Source of the DNA: Mycobacterium sp.
Lineage (GTDB): Bacteria > Actinomycetota > Actinomycetes > Mycobacteriales > Mycobacteriaceae
DNA length: 40,864 bases
Reading direction: 5' to 3'
Assembly: GCA_023264765.1 (NCBI GenBank)
Contig: JAHFVC010000013.1
Span: forward strand, 1-40,864
In this document: one piece after another, positions 1 to 10,547 of the stretch
How the letters are laid out: each line of letters starts with the position of its first letter
How positions within the stretch are numbered: the stretch's first letter is position 1
Notes under the pieces: model-generated
The model's database searches: none
What the model saw: the letters and a program-made list of their open reading frames with translations, nothing else
What the model was told of the DNA's origin: nothing
Translations under genes and position numbers: made by a program

Positions 1-1013
1 GCCACGCTGGCGACCGGCCACACGTTGGGTTGGTCGACCCGCTGCGGAGCCGGTGCCGGGGCAGCATCCGCGGGCACCTCGGGTTGCGGGATGAGCGCGA
101 GCAGACCCAGCATGGCCAGGCCGACACCGGCGAGCGCGGGCAGCAGGAACGGAGCGATCGCCACACCGATCCAGGTTCCCCAGCCGACGGGCTGCAGGAT
201 CGCCTGGTAGAGCAGCGCCGACAGCAGCGGTCCCCACTGCACCAGCGCCGCGGTCGGGTTGGTGAGGAAGTCCAGGATGATCTGGCGCGTCGTGCCGATC
301 GGGTCCTTGAGGAAATCCCAGATGAGGTCGCCGCCAACCAGCGACCTGATGTACTGCTCGAGGAAGCTGGTGATCGAGTTCGAGCTGTCCAGTGCGGTAC
401 CGGAATCCAGCGCCTGCGCCTGCGCCAGCGATTGGGTGGCCGTCGCGGTGGCCGCGCCCGCCTCACCGACGCCGGGGACCACCAGCACCGGTGCCGGCTC
501 CAGTGCCGGTGTGGCAGCCACGGTGGCCGCCGACACCGCCTGGTAGGTGGTCATCACGGTAGCCGCCTGGATCCACATCCGGACGTAGTCGGCTTCGTTC
601 GCCGCGATGGGAATGGTGTTGAGGCCGAAGAAGTTCGTGGCCAGCAGCACACCATGCACGACATGATTGGCAGCCAGTTCGGCCAGCGTCGGCATGGCCA
701 CCAGGGCGGTGCTGTAGGCAGCAGCCGCGGTTTCGTGCTGCGCCGCCGCGATCGCACTCTTGGTGCCGGCTTGCGCCAGCCACATCAGATAGGGCTGATG
801 TGCGGCGATGTACTGCTCTGAGCTGGGCCCCTCCCACGAACCGGCAGCAACCGATCCCAGCGTGCTGATGAGTTCGCCTGCAGCCGCGGCATATTCGGCA
901 CTGAGTGACTGCCACGCCCCCGCGGCGGCCAGCAGCGCCCCGGCGCCCGGGCCACTGCTGAGCAGTGCCGAATGCACCTCGGGTGGCAGGGCCATCCAGA
1001 TGGGGGCTGTCAT
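1..1013 (-). CDS. ppe4: PPE family protein of ESX-3 (PPE4-like), truncated by window edge
   Basis: PPE4 pairs with PE5, is exported by ESX-3 and is linked to siderophore-dependent iron acquisition. The frame opens at the ATG at 1013 and stays open to base 1, giving about 337 residues; the M. tuberculosis protein is about 510, so the C-terminus lies outside. The N-terminus reads [18 protein letters not shown], which contains the family-defining Pro-Pro-Glu. The WxG-type turn ([11 protein letters not shown]) follows around residues 58-68, and a Gly/Ala-rich hydrophobic tail is seen toward the edge. The start lies 2 nt after the PE stop, so the two are almost certainly co-translated. The PPE call is sure from sequence; the PPE4 name rests on its place after eccC3 and PE5. 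Confidence 0.93.
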   Translation of the reverse strand, partial: MTAPIWMALPPEVHSALLSSGPGAGALLAAAGAWQSLSAEYAAAAGELISTLGSVAAGSWEGPSSEQYIAAHQPYLMWLAQAGTKSAIAAAQHETAAAAYSTALVAMPTLAELAANHVVHGVLLATNFFGLNTIPIAANEADYVRMWIQAATVMTTYQAVSAATVAATPALEPAPVLVVPGVGEAGAATATATQSLAQAQALDSGTALDSSNSITSFLEQYIRSLVGGDLIWDFLKDPIGTTRQIILDFLTNPTAALVQWGPLLSALLYQAILQPVGWGTWIGVAIAPFLLPALAGVGLAMLGLLALIPQPEVPADAAPAPAPQRVDQPNVWPVASV

Positions 1014-1015
1014 GA

Positions 1016-1324
1016 TCAGCCGCGCGCGATCACGTACGACGAAGCGGCGAGCGCATCACCGGCGGCGTAGCTCGCCACGGATTCGGCGACCCCGGCACCG
1101 GCCCGGCCGAGTTCCTCAACGGCCAGCGCCGCAACGGTGCTGTGCTCGACGCCTGCGGCGCTGAAACCGGCGGCGGTCTGCAGCGACACGGGATCGGCGG
1201 CCGGCGGGAGCACCGCGTTCACCACCGGTGCGGCGGCGGCGTGGGCCGCGGCCAGCCGTGCGGTCAGCGCCTCGACCGCGGCTCCGGCGGCGGTCAGACC
1301 TTCGGGAACGACACGCAGAGTCAT
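1016..1324 (-). CDS. pe5: PE family protein of ESX-3 (PE5-like)
   Basis: This 102-residue protein begins [10 protein letters not shown], with the Pro-Glu pair at residues 7-8, and is Ala-rich and helical as expected for a PE domain. It is a bare PE domain without a PGRS tail. Near the C-terminus ([10 protein letters not shown]) it has the Y-x-x-x-D motif that acts as the general type VII secretion signal on PE proteins. Its partner is the PPE protein encoded just downstream, and such pairs form a helical heterodimer before export. The ATG overlaps the eccC3 stop by one base, indicating translational coupling within the operon. Confidence 0.93.
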   Translation of the reverse strand: MTLRVVPEGLTAAGAAVEALTARLAAAHAAAAPVVNAVLPPAADPVSLQTAAGFSAAGVEHSTVAALAVEELGRAGAGVAESVASYAAGDALAASSYVIARG

Positions 1325-4300
1325 CAGCTGTATTCCTTTCCGTTGGTACTGCTCGAGATGTGTTCGGGGACGAAGGGGTTCACCAATTGGACGTAGGTGG
1401 CAGCCTCACTGTCGCCGAGCAGCATGGCGCGGCCCGCAGGCAGCCGGGTGAAGCGATGCCCGCGCAGTTTTCCGCCGTCCGCGGGGCTGCCGGACAGCAT
1501 CACGGTCGTCGCCTGCAGGTCGTTGAGCCTGCGCAGCAGCGGCGCGGTCATCACCGCGTGCGCCGAGCCGCTGGCCCGGGCGGTGACGATCACCCGCAGC
1601 CCCAGATCTTCGGCTTGGGACAGCAATCCGAGTAGTGGTGTCCACGGCCGCGCTCCGACGTACGGACCGCTGACCGCCGGGCCGTCCGGGATCTGATCGA
1701 CGTCGTCGATGATCAGGTAGTGGGTGTGCCCTTCATAGCGCCAGTTGCGCAGCTCACCCGGTGACATGCCGGCCGGCGGGCGGCGCTTGTCCAGCAGCCC
1801 GGCCAGCCCGAGCATCGCCGGGGTGATCCGGTCGATGTTGGCGGTGTATTCGTTGTCGGCGAACAGCGGCTCGTCCACCAGCTGCAGCCGCCGGTCAACG
1901 ACGGTGAACGCCACGCTCTCGGCGGTCGAGTTGTCCCGGATCGTGCGGATCAGGTGCCGCAGCAGGGTCGTCTTGCCCGAGCGGGTGTCGCCGAACACCA
2001 TCATCAGCGGATGGCGGGCGAAGTCGATCGCCACCGGCCGCAGATCTTCTTCGCGCTGGCCGATGACCACCTGTTCGGGGCCGACATACAGCGGGCCCAG
2101 TGCATTTTGCGGAAGCTGGCTCGGCAGCAGTCGCACCTCGGGGGCGCTGAGCTCCGGATAGCGAGCGTTGATCGCGGGGATCAGGCGCAGGTCCGGCTCG
2201 GCGAACAGGAAGTGTTCGGCGGCCATGGTCAGGCCGCGTCCCGGCTGCTCGGCCGGCACCGAATCGGCCGGGCGGCGCAGCGCACCGGCGACCCGGACAT
2301 TGCTGTCGTGGGAGTCATTGAGCTTGAGCTCCAGTCGCAGGCCCAGCCCGTCGCGCATGGCCAGCGGCACCTCCAGCCAGTTCGGCGTGGTGATCACGAC
2401 GTGGATGCCGTACGCCAGTCCGGTGTTGACCAGCTCGGTCACCTTGGCCAGCAACGGGTTCCGGGTGTTGAACGTATCGACGTTGTCCCGGCTGAACGCG
2501 TAGAGGTTGTCGATGACCAAGAAAACTTCGCCGTAGCCGTCGTCGTAGGTGCCGGCTCGGCTGACCGCCCCGCGCTCCTGCCGTAGGCGCAGCAACTGTT
2601 CCAGTTCGGCGAAGGTGCGCCGGATGCGTTCGGGCTGCAGCGGCGAGGCGACCGCCCCGACGTGGGCCAGGTCGGCCATCGGCGCCAGCTGCCCGCCGCC
2701 GTAGTCCAGGACGTAGAAGCTGACCTCGCGTGGTGAGTGCAGGGCGGCCGCCGAGAGCATGAAGGTCTGCAGGGCGCCGGATTTACCCGACTTGGGACCA
2801 CCGTGGATGAGCACATTGCCTGCGGCCGAGCCCGCCGCGAACACCAGTGCGTCGCGGCGCATCTCGAACGGCTTGTCGATCTCACCCAGCGGCCACTGGA
2901 ACTGGTGCTCGGCGATACCGGCATGCCCCAGCACCTCGGCCAGCGGGATCGAGCCATCCAGCGGGGGCAGCCACAGCTGCGGCGCCTTCGGGCCGTACGC
3001 GGCGAGTTGGTCGCCGATGGTGGCGATCAGCTTGCGCGGCACCGGTACCTCTTCGAGCTCGGCGGCCAGGATGATCGTCTCCACCGCCGGCTCCACCCGA
3101 CCCGCGGTGAAGACCTGCGGCTCCGGCAGCGACTGCACGACGACCGAGCGCGCGGTGCGCGGTGGGTCGTAGATGCCGTCGACGTAGGTGCTGCGGAACT
3201 TGATCGGCGTCGCCCCGGGGGACGGCACCAGGAAGCCCTCGCCCTTGTGCTCACGGCCCGACTCGATGTGGAAGGCGTCCTCGACGCCGATGATCTGCCT
3301 ACTGATCGACGGGCTGGCCACTTTCAGTCCGATGCGGTACGAGGTGTTCTTGTCGATGTCCTTGATCCGGCCCACGTCCAGCGTCTGCGACGCGAACAGG
3401 ATGTGGATCCGGAACGAGCGGCCCTTACGCGCCACGTAGTCGAAAAGGTCGGCGTACTCGGGATGTTCGGCGAGCATCAGGGTGAACTCGTCGGCCACCA
3501 CGAACAGGGTCGGGATGGGCGGGAGGTCGTGCCCGGCCGCGATCGCGGCTTCGTATTCGGTGACCGAGTTGAACGCGCTGCCCTGCACCTGGCGTCCGGA
3601 CTCCTTGAGCAACTGCTCGCGCCGGGCCACCTCGCCGCGCAGGGTGTCGGCGAACCGGTCGGCCAGCGAACGCTTTTCGGCCATGTTGGAGATGACGGCG
3701 ACCACCTGCGGGAAGTGCCGGAAGATGTCGGCACCCGCTTCACCCTTGAAGTCGGCGTAGATGACGATCAACCGGTCCGCTGAATGAGTGGTCAACAGCG
3801 ACAACAGGATCGACATCAGGGTCTGCGATTTGCCGGAGCCGGTCATACCGATCATCAGGCCGTGCGGGCCCATGCCGCCTTCGGCCTCGTCCTTGAGATC
3901 GAACACCAGCGGTTCGCCGGTGGCGGTCACGCCGATGGGCACGCGCAGCTCGTCGTCGCGGTCGCGGGGGGCCCATAGGCTGGCGATGTCGAGTGCGGAA
4001 GCGTCCGGGATACCGAACAGCGTGGTGAAGGTCGACGCGCCCGAGGCCGCCGTTCGGGCCTGGTCCGGGTTGGAGTCCCAGCGCGCCAACCGGCGGGCCA
4101 GGTGCGTAGCCGCGGCGGCGGAGAATCCGTCGGCGACGTCGACGTAGGGCTGCCAGCCCCCGCTCTGCCACCGGGAGATCGTGCCGCCGGCCACCTTGAG
4201 GATGGGGCGGTCGGGGTCCGAATACTGTTCGCGGTGCGGCTCGGCGTCCGACCGGTGCACCACAGTGACACCCGCGGCGCCGGCGCGGGGGCACACGTCG

Positions 4301-5277
4301 TCGGGATTGATCTCGGGATCATCGAGCACGATCAGCAGATGCTTGCCAGACGCGAGCGCATCACCGGTGAACGGATCGCGGTCGGTCAGCACGGGCGCCA
4401 GCAGGCCTCGTAGTTCGTCGGCGCCGGTCGCCAGGTAGCGGGCGGGCCCGACGCCGTCGGCTTCGCCGGCGATATCGCTGTGCGGCAGCCACTTCAGCCA
4501 GGACCAGTCGGGTGCCTCCAGATCCGGTGTGGCCAGGGCCACGCCGAGCACCGCGGGGTCATGCCAGGTGACGGCCTGAGCCACCCACGCCCGCAGGGCA
4601 TTTCGTACCTCGTCGGGGTCGCCCAGCACGGTGATCCGCGACACCTTGGTCAGGTCGATCCCGGCAGGCACAGAGCGCACGGTGCGGTGCACGTCGAGCA
4701 GACCGCGCAAGGTGGTGTGCGACACCGGTTCCAGATCGACCTCGTCGACGGCGTCCTTGACGCGCAACGCGGTGGACAGCGGCGCATCGTGCAGACCGGT
4801 GCGCACCACCAGGAAGTCGGTGTCGTGGGGGTCGCGTTCCCATTGCCTGCGGGTACCGGGCACGGCGGCGAGCAGTTCCGGATCGGGATGTGACCATTCC
4901 AGCGCCGCGCGCTGGGACTCGGCCTGCGCCCGCACGTTGTCCCGCACCACGGACAGGTAGCGCAGGTAGTCGGCGCGCTCGGCGTCGACCTCTTCGGTGC
5001 GCAGCTTGTTGTCCGAACCGCGATACATCGCGGTCGCGGCCAGCAGCAGCACGAACGGGAAGAACAGGGTGGTCGGTGAGATCAGCCGCATGCCGGTGGC
5101 CACCAGCGCGACGATCATGCCCACGATCAGGATGACGATCAGGTACGGCAGCACGCGGCGCAGCAGCGACGGCGGCACCAGCCGCGGCAACGTCGGTGGT
5201 GCCTCGATGGTGATCGCGCCCTTGCGGACCTCCGGCGCGGGGACGCGCCGCCGGGCCTCGAAGATCAAGCGGCTCAT
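1324..5277 (-). CDS. eccC3: ESX-3 FtsK/SpoIIIE-type ATPase EccC3
   Basis: EccC is the motor ATPase of the type VII membrane complex and recognises the C-terminal signals of Esx and PE substrates. The 1317-residue product is full length for the undivided EccC form found in ESX-3. Two membrane segments lie near residues 40-62 and 67-85. Three P-loop domains follow, with Walker A motifs GMTGSGKS (near 477), GGPKSGKS (near 827) and GDTRSGKT (near 1098). The ATG overlaps the eccB3 stop by one base and the stop overlaps the PE start. All three P-loops look intact, although in characterised EccC proteins mainly the first domain hydrolyses ATP. Confidence 0.97.
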   Translation of the reverse strand: MSRLIFEARRRVPAPEVRKGAITIEAPPTLPRLVPPSLLRRVLPYLIVILIVGMIVALVATGMRLISPTTLFFPFVLLLAATAMYRGSDNKLRTEEVDAERADYLRYLSVVRDNVRAQAESQRAALEWSHPDPELLAAVPGTRRQWERDPHDTDFLVVRTGLHDAPLSTALRVKDAVDEVDLEPVSHTTLRGLLDVHRTVRSVPAGIDLTKVSRITVLGDPDEVRNALRAWVAQAVTWHDPAVLGVALATPDLEAPDWSWLKWLPHSDIAGEADGVGPARYLATGADELRGLLAPVLTDRDPFTGDALASGKHLLIVLDDPEINPDDVCPRAGAAGVTVVHRSDAEPHREQYSDPDRPILKVAGGTISRWQSGGWQPYVDVADGFSAAAATHLARRLARWDSNPDQARTAASGASTFTTLFGIPDASALDIASLWAPRDRDDELRVPIGVTATGEPLVFDLKDEAEGGMGPHGLMIGMTGSGKSQTLMSILLSLLTTHSADRLIVIYADFKGEAGADIFRHFPQVVAVISNMAEKRSLADRFADTLRGEVARREQLLKESGRQVQGSAFNSVTEYEAAIAAGHDLPPIPTLFVVADEFTLMLAEHPEYADLFDYVARKGRSFRIHILFASQTLDVGRIKDIDKNTSYRIGLKVASPSISRQIIGVEDAFHIESGREHKGEGFLVPSPGATPIKFRSTYVDGIYDPPRTARSVVVQSLPEPQVFTAGRVEPAVETIILAAELEEVPVPRKLIATIGDQLAAYGPKAPQLWLPPLDGSIPLAEVLGHAGIAEHQFQWPLGEIDKPFEMRRDALVFAAGSAAGNVLIHGGPKSGKSGALQTFMLSAAALHSPREVSFYVLDYGGGQLAPMADLAHVGAVASPLQPERIRRTFAELEQLLRLRQERGAVSRAGTYDDGYGEVFLVIDNLYAFSRDNVDTFNTRNPLLAKVTELVNTGLAYGIHVVITTPNWLEVPLAMRDGLGLRLELKLNDSHDSNVRVAGALRRPADSVPAEQPGRGLTMAAEHFLFAEPDLRLIPAINARYPELSAPEVRLLPSQLPQNALGPLYVGPEQVVIGQREEDLRPVAIDFARHPLMMVFGDTRSGKTTLLRHLIRTIRDNSTAESVAFTVVDRRLQLVDEPLFADNEYTANIDRITPAMLGLAGLLDKRRPPAGMSPGELRNWRYEGHTHYLIIDDVDQIPDGPAVSGPYVGARPWTPLLGLLSQAEDLGLRVIVTARASGSAHAVMTAPLLRRLNDLQATTVMLSGSPADGGKLRGHRFTRLPAGRAMLLGDSEAATYVQLVNPFVPEHISSSTNGKEYS

Positions 5278-6827
5278 CAGTTCTCTCCCTCGCGGGCGGC
5301 GTTCACCGCGGCGGGTCTCGGGTCAGCGGGCAGGGCGTCATGCGCGACCAGCGCATCGGCACGCGACAGGGTCGGGCCTGCCGCGAATTGGGTGAGCACC
5401 GACCACGGGATCGCCACCGGCGGCGGCGTCAGGCCCAGCGCGGCGACGGCCTTGGCGTCGCCGGCGGTGTCGATGCCGTAGCGCACCCCGGTGTCACTGA
5501 CCCAGAACGCCGAGCCTGCCTGCGGTGCAACGGCTTCCGAGCCCACGGACTGCACGAAGTAGCCCCGGCCGGGCGACAGCGCCACCCGGTTCGCGGTGGT
5601 GCCGTTGCCCGCTCCGACCAGATCCACCGTGCGCTGCCCGTCGGGCAATGGCAGGGCCGCTCCGGCCAGCAGGGTCAGCGAGCTCTCGGTGGCGTCGGCA
5701 GGCTTGGACCAGTAGGCGCAGGTGACCGGGTCGGCCGAAGCGTCCACCGGGGTCACCTCGTCCGAGGGATAGGCCGCCGTGTCGATACCGGTGGCGGCGG
5801 GCAGCCGGGACACGTCGTCGGCACCCAGCCGCGGGGGTTGCTGCAGCCCGTAGGAGTCGGTATTGCGCAGGAGTGCGGCCACTACCGGCGAGATCTGTTG
5901 CAGACCTTCGGCTTGCACGGCGTAGTAACGGATGCTGTTGTTCGCCTCGTACGCGGCGACCACGGCACCGATGGGTACCTGCACCGGCAGCGCGAAGCGC
6001 GGCGGTGTCCCCGCGCCGGGCAACGCGGGCGCGACCAATGGCGCCGACTCCGGGATTGCGTTGAACAATCCGGGCGCGATCACCCGGGGCGCGGGGATGT
6101 CGGTGCCCAGACCGAGGGCGTCGGTGACGGCGCGGTTGCCCAGGTCGATCGGGCTGCGCTTACCGTTCCACAACAGCCATGTGCCGGCGTGCACGCCACC
6201 CGCGTTCTGTACCAGCACGACATGGCCGGCGGGCAGCGCTGTGGCGCGCTCCCCCGTCTGGTCGGGGATCCCGGCGAGCACCGTCACGCCCGTCTCGGCA
6301 TCGCAGACGGTCCACGCGGCGTCCCGAGAGGTGTTCTGCACCATGCGTTCCGGCGCACCCGGGATACCGATGAGGTTGCCCCTGGCGAACCGGTCGATCT
6401 CGGCACTCTTGACCAGGGTCGGGTTGTCGGGCGCACCGGCGATCAGCCGGGCCGAGGTGAGGTTCAGCGCGGGGTGCACCACATCACCGATGCGCACATA
6501 CAACGCCGAGGTGTCACGGTCGGCGATGATGGTCGAACTGCCCGCGTCCCCGCCGGGGCGGATCAGCGAGAACACGAAACAGCCTGCCAGCCCGGTGATC
6601 ACCACGAGGGCACCGACCAGGACGGCGCGGCTCTGGCTGCGCAGCGGATCCACCAGCATCCGGGTGTCGTGCAACGCGACGCCGGAGGCGATCCGGCGCA
6701 TCATGAACCGCCAGCCCGAAACCTGGTGGCGGGTGACGAATCCGCGCCGGTAGGCGACCTGGTCGGGATTCTCGTTCACCGGCGTACGCGAGGCGAACTC
6801 ACGCCGGTCGCCGTTCGTATCGCTCAT
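5277..6827 (-). CDS. eccB3: ESX-3 core membrane component EccB3
   Basis: EccB is a structural subunit of the inner-membrane type VII complex, with one transmembrane helix and a large periplasmic domain. The 516-residue product fits: a cytoplasmic arm (residues 1-67), one hydrophobic helix at about 68-89, and a long periplasmic part carrying the repeats typical of EccB. The N-terminus contains the common EccB wording around residues 25-60 ([16 protein letters not shown]). The ATG overlaps the eccA3 stop by four bases (ATGA) and the stop overlaps the eccC3 start. A long open frame on the opposite strand here is a GC-bias shadow. Confidence 0.96.
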   Translation of the reverse strand: MSDTNGDRREFASRTPVNENPDQVAYRRGFVTRHQVSGWRFMMRRIASGVALHDTRMLVDPLRSQSRAVLVGALVVITGLAGCFVFSLIRPGGDAGSSTIIADRDTSALYVRIGDVVHPALNLTSARLIAGAPDNPTLVKSAEIDRFARGNLIGIPGAPERMVQNTSRDAAWTVCDAETGVTVLAGIPDQTGERATALPAGHVVLVQNAGGVHAGTWLLWNGKRSPIDLGNRAVTDALGLGTDIPAPRVIAPGLFNAIPESAPLVAPALPGAGTPPRFALPVQVPIGAVVAAYEANNSIRYYAVQAEGLQQISPVVAALLRNTDSYGLQQPPRLGADDVSRLPAATGIDTAAYPSDEVTPVDASADPVTCAYWSKPADATESSLTLLAGAALPLPDGQRTVDLVGAGNGTTANRVALSPGRGYFVQSVGSEAVAPQAGSAFWVSDTGVRYGIDTAGDAKAVAALGLTPPPVAIPWSVLTQFAAGPTLSRADALVAHDALPADPRPAAVNAAREGEN

Positions 6828-8668
6828 TGTCCGGGCACCGTCAGTCCCAGGCCGCGCAGCAGCGGGCCGGCCGACCGGTTGACGTCATCGGCGGTGATGG
6901 TCATCAATTCGTCGTCGGTGAAGTCGTCGGAATCGGAATGGTCCAATCGGTATTCGCGTTCCTCTTCGGAACGTTCGACAAGGTTTCGGACGAAACGGCC
7001 GTTACCGGCGATGTCGAGGCTGCGGCGCGGCACGCCGTTGGCATCGGGCGTGCTGCCGGCGGCCAGCTGCGCGAAGAGCGTCTCCATCTCGTCGTGCGCG
7101 GCGGGTTCGAAGACGCTGTCGCGCTTCTCGGCCATCCGCATGGCCATCTCGACCAGTTCCGGTGCGCTGTAGGACGGGAAGTCGATGCTGCGGGTGAAGC
7201 GCGACCGCAGGCCTTCGTTGGTGTCCAGAAAGCGATCCAGGTCGGCCCGGTATCCGGCGACGATGACCACCAGGCGATCACGGTCGTTCTCCATCCGGGC
7301 CAATAGCGTGTCGATCGCCACCAGACCGAAGTCGTTCTTGGCGCCGGTGGACACCAGCGCGTACGCCTCGTCCAGGAACAGCACGCCGTCCAGGGCGCTG
7401 TCGATGATCGCGTTGGTCTTGGCCTCGGTCTCACCGATGTGCTGACCGATGAGGTCGGCACGGTGCACCTCGCGCACCGTCTCCTTCTTCAAAAGTCCCA
7501 GCCCGCAATAGATCTTGGCGACCACGCGGGCAATGGTGGTCTTACCGGTACCGGGCGGGCCCGCGAACACGAGGTGGTTGGTGCGCTGGGCCACGGCCAG
7601 GCCGCGTTCTTGACGCCGGATCGACATGGCCACCGAACTCTTCAGGCGTGCCACCTGGTACTTGACCTCTTCGAGCCCGATGAACTCGGCCAGTTCCGCT
7701 TCGGCCTCGGTCAGCAGGTGCGCCTTGCGCTCCTTGGCACCCGGATCGACGAAGTCACCTTCCCCGGGTTCGGTGTTCGGGTCCCAGGGATCGCTGCGGG
7801 CGTCGATGCGCGCCACGGTGGTGGTGGCCAGACCGAATGACGAATCCAGCAGCGCTGCTTCGGTTCCCGCATGCTCGGGGTTGGCGGCGTACAGCTCGGC
7901 GAGTACGTCGGCGGCCTCGTCGGCTTCACCCTGCGCGCGCAGCGACAGGCCCTTGACCAGTCCACCGTCGACTGCTGCCACCGCGACGGGGCCCTGCGGG
8001 TTCTCCAGGTGCGAGATGGCGGGTGCGTACATGCCCAGGTAGGCCAGCGCGATGCCCAGCGTGACGCGGGCGGCGTGCGCGTAGTGCTCGTCGAGCTTGG
8101 GGTCGTTGACCACCGGGGTGAGCAGCCGCACCACATCCGACCAACGCTGCGTGCGGTGGAAGATCGCCACCCGGATCCAGCGAGCCTGCAACCAGGTGGG
8201 CCTGCGTTCGGCCAGCTCGGCCGCCAACTGGTCGGCTACCGCGAACTCACCGCGGTCGGCAAGGGCTGCGGCGTAGGCCAGTTGGATGTCATCATGGTCG
8301 ACCGCGCGGAACTGTAGATACAAGCCGGTGTCGTACGCGAAGGCGAGCGCACCGGGGGTCAGCTCGATGTCGCGCTGCAGGACACCCAAGGTCGCCGAGG
8401 TCTGCCATATCGTCTCGATGACACGGGCGGCGTCGCCGCCGGTGCCCGCACCAGCGGCGGCCAGTCCGACCCAGCCGTCGCACTGTTCCCGGGCGATGCG
8501 CGTCAGCTCGGTGAAACCCGATCGGGCGGCCGCGAGGTCGGCGGGACGCTGCCGATCGTTGACGGACAACCCCAGCGCGCGACAGCAGGTCGCGAACCTG
8601 CTCGCGACGTCGCGATCGACGCGCGCTACTCCTACGCTCGGCGTGAGCGTGCCATTGACCGTGTCCAT
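6824..8668 (-). CDS. eccA3: ESX-3 cytosolic AAA+ ATPase EccA3
   Basis: EccA is a soluble CbxX/CfxQ-type AAA+ ATPase thought to remodel substrates or chaperones of type VII systems. The 614-residue protein has an N-terminal helical TPR-like half and a C-terminal AAA+ half, with Walker A GPPGTGKTT near residue 373 and Walker B VLFLDEAY near 431. It is the first gene of the operon, and regulatory sequence lies directly upstream. A purine-rich GAAGG lies close to the ATG at 8668 while a better AAGGAG is about 35 nt upstream, so the start has some uncertainty. No in-frame alternative start with good spacing was found. Confidence 0.96.
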   Translation of the reverse strand: MDTVNGTLTPSVGVARVDRDVASRFATCCRALGLSVNDRQRPADLAAARSGFTELTRIAREQCDGWVGLAAAGAGTGGDAARVIETIWQTSATLGVLQRDIELTPGALAFAYDTGLYLQFRAVDHDDIQLAYAAALADRGEFAVADQLAAELAERRPTWLQARWIRVAIFHRTQRWSDVVRLLTPVVNDPKLDEHYAHAARVTLGIALAYLGMYAPAISHLENPQGPVAVAAVDGGLVKGLSLRAQGEADEAADVLAELYAANPEHAGTEAALLDSSFGLATTTVARIDARSDPWDPNTEPGEGDFVDPGAKERKAHLLTEAEAELAEFIGLEEVKYQVARLKSSVAMSIRRQERGLAVAQRTNHLVFAGPPGTGKTTIARVVAKIYCGLGLLKKETVREVHRADLIGQHIGETEAKTNAIIDSALDGVLFLDEAYALVSTGAKNDFGLVAIDTLLARMENDRDRLVVIVAGYRADLDRFLDTNEGLRSRFTRSIDFPSYSAPELVEMAMRMAEKRDSVFEPAAHDEMETLFAQLAAGSTPDANGVPRRSLDIAGNGRFVRNLVERSEEEREYRLDHSDSDDFTDDELMTITADDVNRSAGPLLRGLGLTVPGQ

Positions 8669-8719
8669 ATGCCTTCGCGCAGGGGCGCAAAGCCGCCTGC
8701 CGTCTCCTTTGGTTTGCCT

Positions 8720-8744
8720 ATGCTAACTCGGGTGAAGTTAGCAT
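8720..8744. promoter_or_regulatory. 8-bp inverted repeat in the ESX-3 promoter region
   Basis: A perfect dyad, ATGCTAAC at 8720-8727 and GTTAGCAT at 8737-8744, is separated by 9 bases and lies 52-76 bases upstream of eccA3. Its right arm overlaps the IdeR-like box. It could be a second regulator site or part of a compound iron-control element. The inverted repeat is seen directly; its function is inferred. Confidence 0.55.
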
Positions 8745-8756
8745 TGCATTAACTAA
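8738..8756. promoter_or_regulatory. candidate IdeR (iron) box upstream of eccA3
   Basis: The 19-mer TTAGCATTGCATTAACTAA agrees at 13 of 19 positions with the IdeR consensus TTAGGTTAGGCTAACCTAA when read on the minus strand. Both outer half-sites (TTAG and C-TAA) are intact. It lies about 70-88 bases before the eccA3 start. ESX-3 operons of mycobacteria are known to be repressed by iron-loaded IdeR, so the location is as expected. The match is imperfect in the centre. Confidence 0.6.
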
Positions 8757-8770
8757 CTGTCGAGACGTTG

Positions 8771-8801
8771 GGTGACGGCTGCGTCAGTGACGCCGGTCAC
8801 C
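8771..8801. terminator. candidate hairpin between the MpaB-like gene and eccA3
   Basis: GGTGACGGC at 8771-8779 can pair with GCC-G-GTCACC at 8792-8801, and an inner GTGAC/GTCAC repeat (8787-8800) gives an alternative fold. The hairpin lies between two genes read in the same direction and could separate their transcripts. There is no U-tract, so a terminator role is only a suggestion. Confidence 0.25.
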
Positions 8802-8961
8802 GGACACGCCTGGCCACAGTCCTAGCAGGGCGAATCATCGGGAGCGATCGCCGCACGCCGATGACATCCGGACAGGTGGACAACTTCGCTGGCAGCGAGC
8901 ACAAGAATAGGCGAACGACGGCGACCCGCGCGGTGCACCGTCATCGCCCAGCAAATACGGG

Positions 8962-9840
8962 CTACACCAGGGGGCGGCCGGTCCGGATACGCCAGTCCAG
9001 GTCTTTGAGCAAGACGTTGAACGGGAACTTCCGGATGAAGCCCGGCGCCACATTGTTGGCGGTCCGCAGCACCTTCATCAGCCGGTCGAACTGGCGCTGC
9101 CGCCGCGCATCCCAAGGCAGGCGCATCTCGTCGCGGAACCGCTGCGGCAGGAAGCCCGTGGTGATGAGCCCGGCCCAGTACTCGGAGCGGCGCTGTAAGG
9201 CGCCCGGTAGGCGCACACCCCGCACCCGCGCCACCGCGATCGGGTACAGGTAGTCGCGCACCGTGTCATCGATGTGCACCTGATCCAGCGACTCTTCCCA
9301 GTACTTGTCGAACGCCGCACGGTCGGCAGGCCACATCTCGGGCGTGACCTGCAAGGTGGTGCCGAGCGTGATGCCATCACGGTAATGCTGCTGCGCCGTG
9401 TCCTCGTCCATCTCGCCGACGAACAACCGGTAGATGTCGACCGCTCCCTTGTAGAGGCACGCCGCCACCCACAGCTGCAGGTTCTTGTCGAAAGCGTTGT
9501 ACTTGACCGGACTTTCGTCGGTCGAGTGCACCTGGGCGTGCGCCCCGTTGACGGCACGGCGGAATGCGGCCTTCTGCTCGTCGGTGCCGCGCCCGGCGAC
9601 CGCCAGGTAGGTGAAGGTGGTGCGAGCCCGCTTCACCGGATGCAGGTCGGTCCGTCCGCTCTCGACCCGGCTCTCGACGACGCCGTATCCGACGCCGGGG
9701 CGGGCCAGCTGCATGATCACGTTGGCCGGACCCGCCAGCAATGCCACACCCATCAGGCCGTCATCGACGCTGGCTCCCCATCGAGGCTTGCGCAGCGGCA
9801 GGAGCGCGGTCTCGTTGATGGAACGTTCGGCGATCGTCAT
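8962..9840 (-). CDS. MpaB/DUF2236 family oxygenase-like protein (Rv0276-like)
   Basis: The 292-residue soluble protein resembles the ER-bound oxygenase MpaB/DUF2236 family, which includes latex-clearing rubber oxygenases and many uncharacterised mycobacterial proteins proposed to bind b-type heme. Family features are the GPANVIMQLARPGVGYGV segment (about residues 36-54), the helical core KNLQLWVAACLYKGAVDIY and the basic C-terminal helix. It starts 89 bases from a divergent TetR gene, the same pairing as Rv0276/Rv0275c in M. tuberculosis, so the TetR may control it. The substrate is unknown. The family call is fairly secure and the orthology is inferred from order. Confidence 0.8.
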   Translation of the reverse strand: MTIAERSINETALLPLRKPRWGASVDDGLMGVALLAGPANVIMQLARPGVGYGVVESRVESGRTDLHPVKRARTTFTYLAVAGRGTDEQKAAFRRAVNGAHAQVHSTDESPVKYNAFDKNLQLWVAACLYKGAVDIYRLFVGEMDEDTAQQHYRDGITLGTTLQVTPEMWPADRAAFDKYWEESLDQVHIDDTVRDYLYPIAVARVRGVRLPGALQRRSEYWAGLITTGFLPQRFRDEMRLPWDARRQRQFDRLMKVLRTANNVAPGFIRKFPFNVLLKDLDWRIRTGRPLV

Positions 9841-9929
9841 CGATAACCCCTACTGAGCGTGTGCACAAAAGTGAGAACGAATGTTTCCTGATCTTGCCTT
9901 CCTAGCTGTACAGGTGTCAAGATGGCACC

Positions 9930-10538
9930 ATGACGCAGGTCAGGGCGTATCGCGGCGTCGAGGCGCCGGAGCGTTTGGCCGACCGGCGGCGCCGGTTCAT
10001 CGAGGCCGGCCTGGACCTGCTCGGCGGCAGCACCGACGAACTGACCGTCCGCGCCATCTGCCGTCAGTCCGGCGTGGCGACCCGCCACTTCTACGAGGCG
10101 TTCACCGACAAGGACGAATTCGTCGCGGCGGTGTTCGATTCGGTGATCGCCGTGGTCGCCGCGACCACCCAGGCCGCCGTGGCCGCGGTCCCGTTCACCG
10201 AGCAGAACCGCGCGGGCATCACCAATCTCGTGCGGACCGTCGGCGAGGACACCAGGGTCGGGCGACTACTGTTCGATCCGCAACTGTCCAACGCGGTGGT
10301 GATGCGCAAGCGGGCTGACCTGGGCGGGGTGTTCGCGATCCTGGCCAGCCAGCACCTGCAGACTGCCATGCAGCGCGCGGAGAACCCCAACATCAAGGCC
10401 GTGGCCCATTTCGTGGTCGGCGGCGTGAGCCAGACCATCAATGCGTGGCTGACGGGAGCCATCGAGTTCGGCCGCGATGAGCTGATCGATCAGTTGACGA
10501 CGCTGCTCGACGGATTCGCCGACCCCCGGCTGTACTGA
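9930..10538 (+). CDS. TetR family regulator (Rv0275c-like)
   Basis: The 202-residue protein has a TetR N-terminal DNA-binding domain with the helix-turn-helix around residues 33-55 (LTVRAICRQSGVATRHFYEAF) followed by FTDKDEFVAAV, then a variable ligand-binding helical domain. It is divergent from the MpaB-like gene and is likely a local and self repressor. An imperfect repeat (GGTGTC at 9913-9918, GGCACC at 9924-9929) abuts the start, and a TGTACA palindrome lies just upstream. No clear ribosome-binding site is visible before the ATG, so a leaderless mRNA is possible. The ligand cannot be read from the sequence. Confidence 0.85.
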   Translation: MTQVRAYRGVEAPERLADRRRRFIEAGLDLLGGSTDELTVRAICRQSGVATRHFYEAFTDKDEFVAAVFDSVIAVVAATTQAAVAAVPFTEQNRAGITNLVRTVGEDTRVGRLLFDPQLSNAVVMRKRADLGGVFAILASQHLQTAMQRAENPNIKAVAHFVVGGVSQTINAWLTGAIEFGRDELIDQLTTLLDGFADPRLY

Positions 10539-10547
10539 GTCCTACCG

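Noticed and set aside
5340-7172. 610-codon open frame on the plus strand opposite eccB3
   Set aside because: It is antisense to a conserved ESX-3 gene, has Arg/Gly/His-rich composition typical of GC-bias shadow frames, and no recognisable domain.
8700-8961. Zur (zinc) box upstream of eccA3
   Set aside because: I looked for an AATGA-type dyad as in M. tuberculosis zinc-regulated promoters and found none; only the iron-type box is supported.
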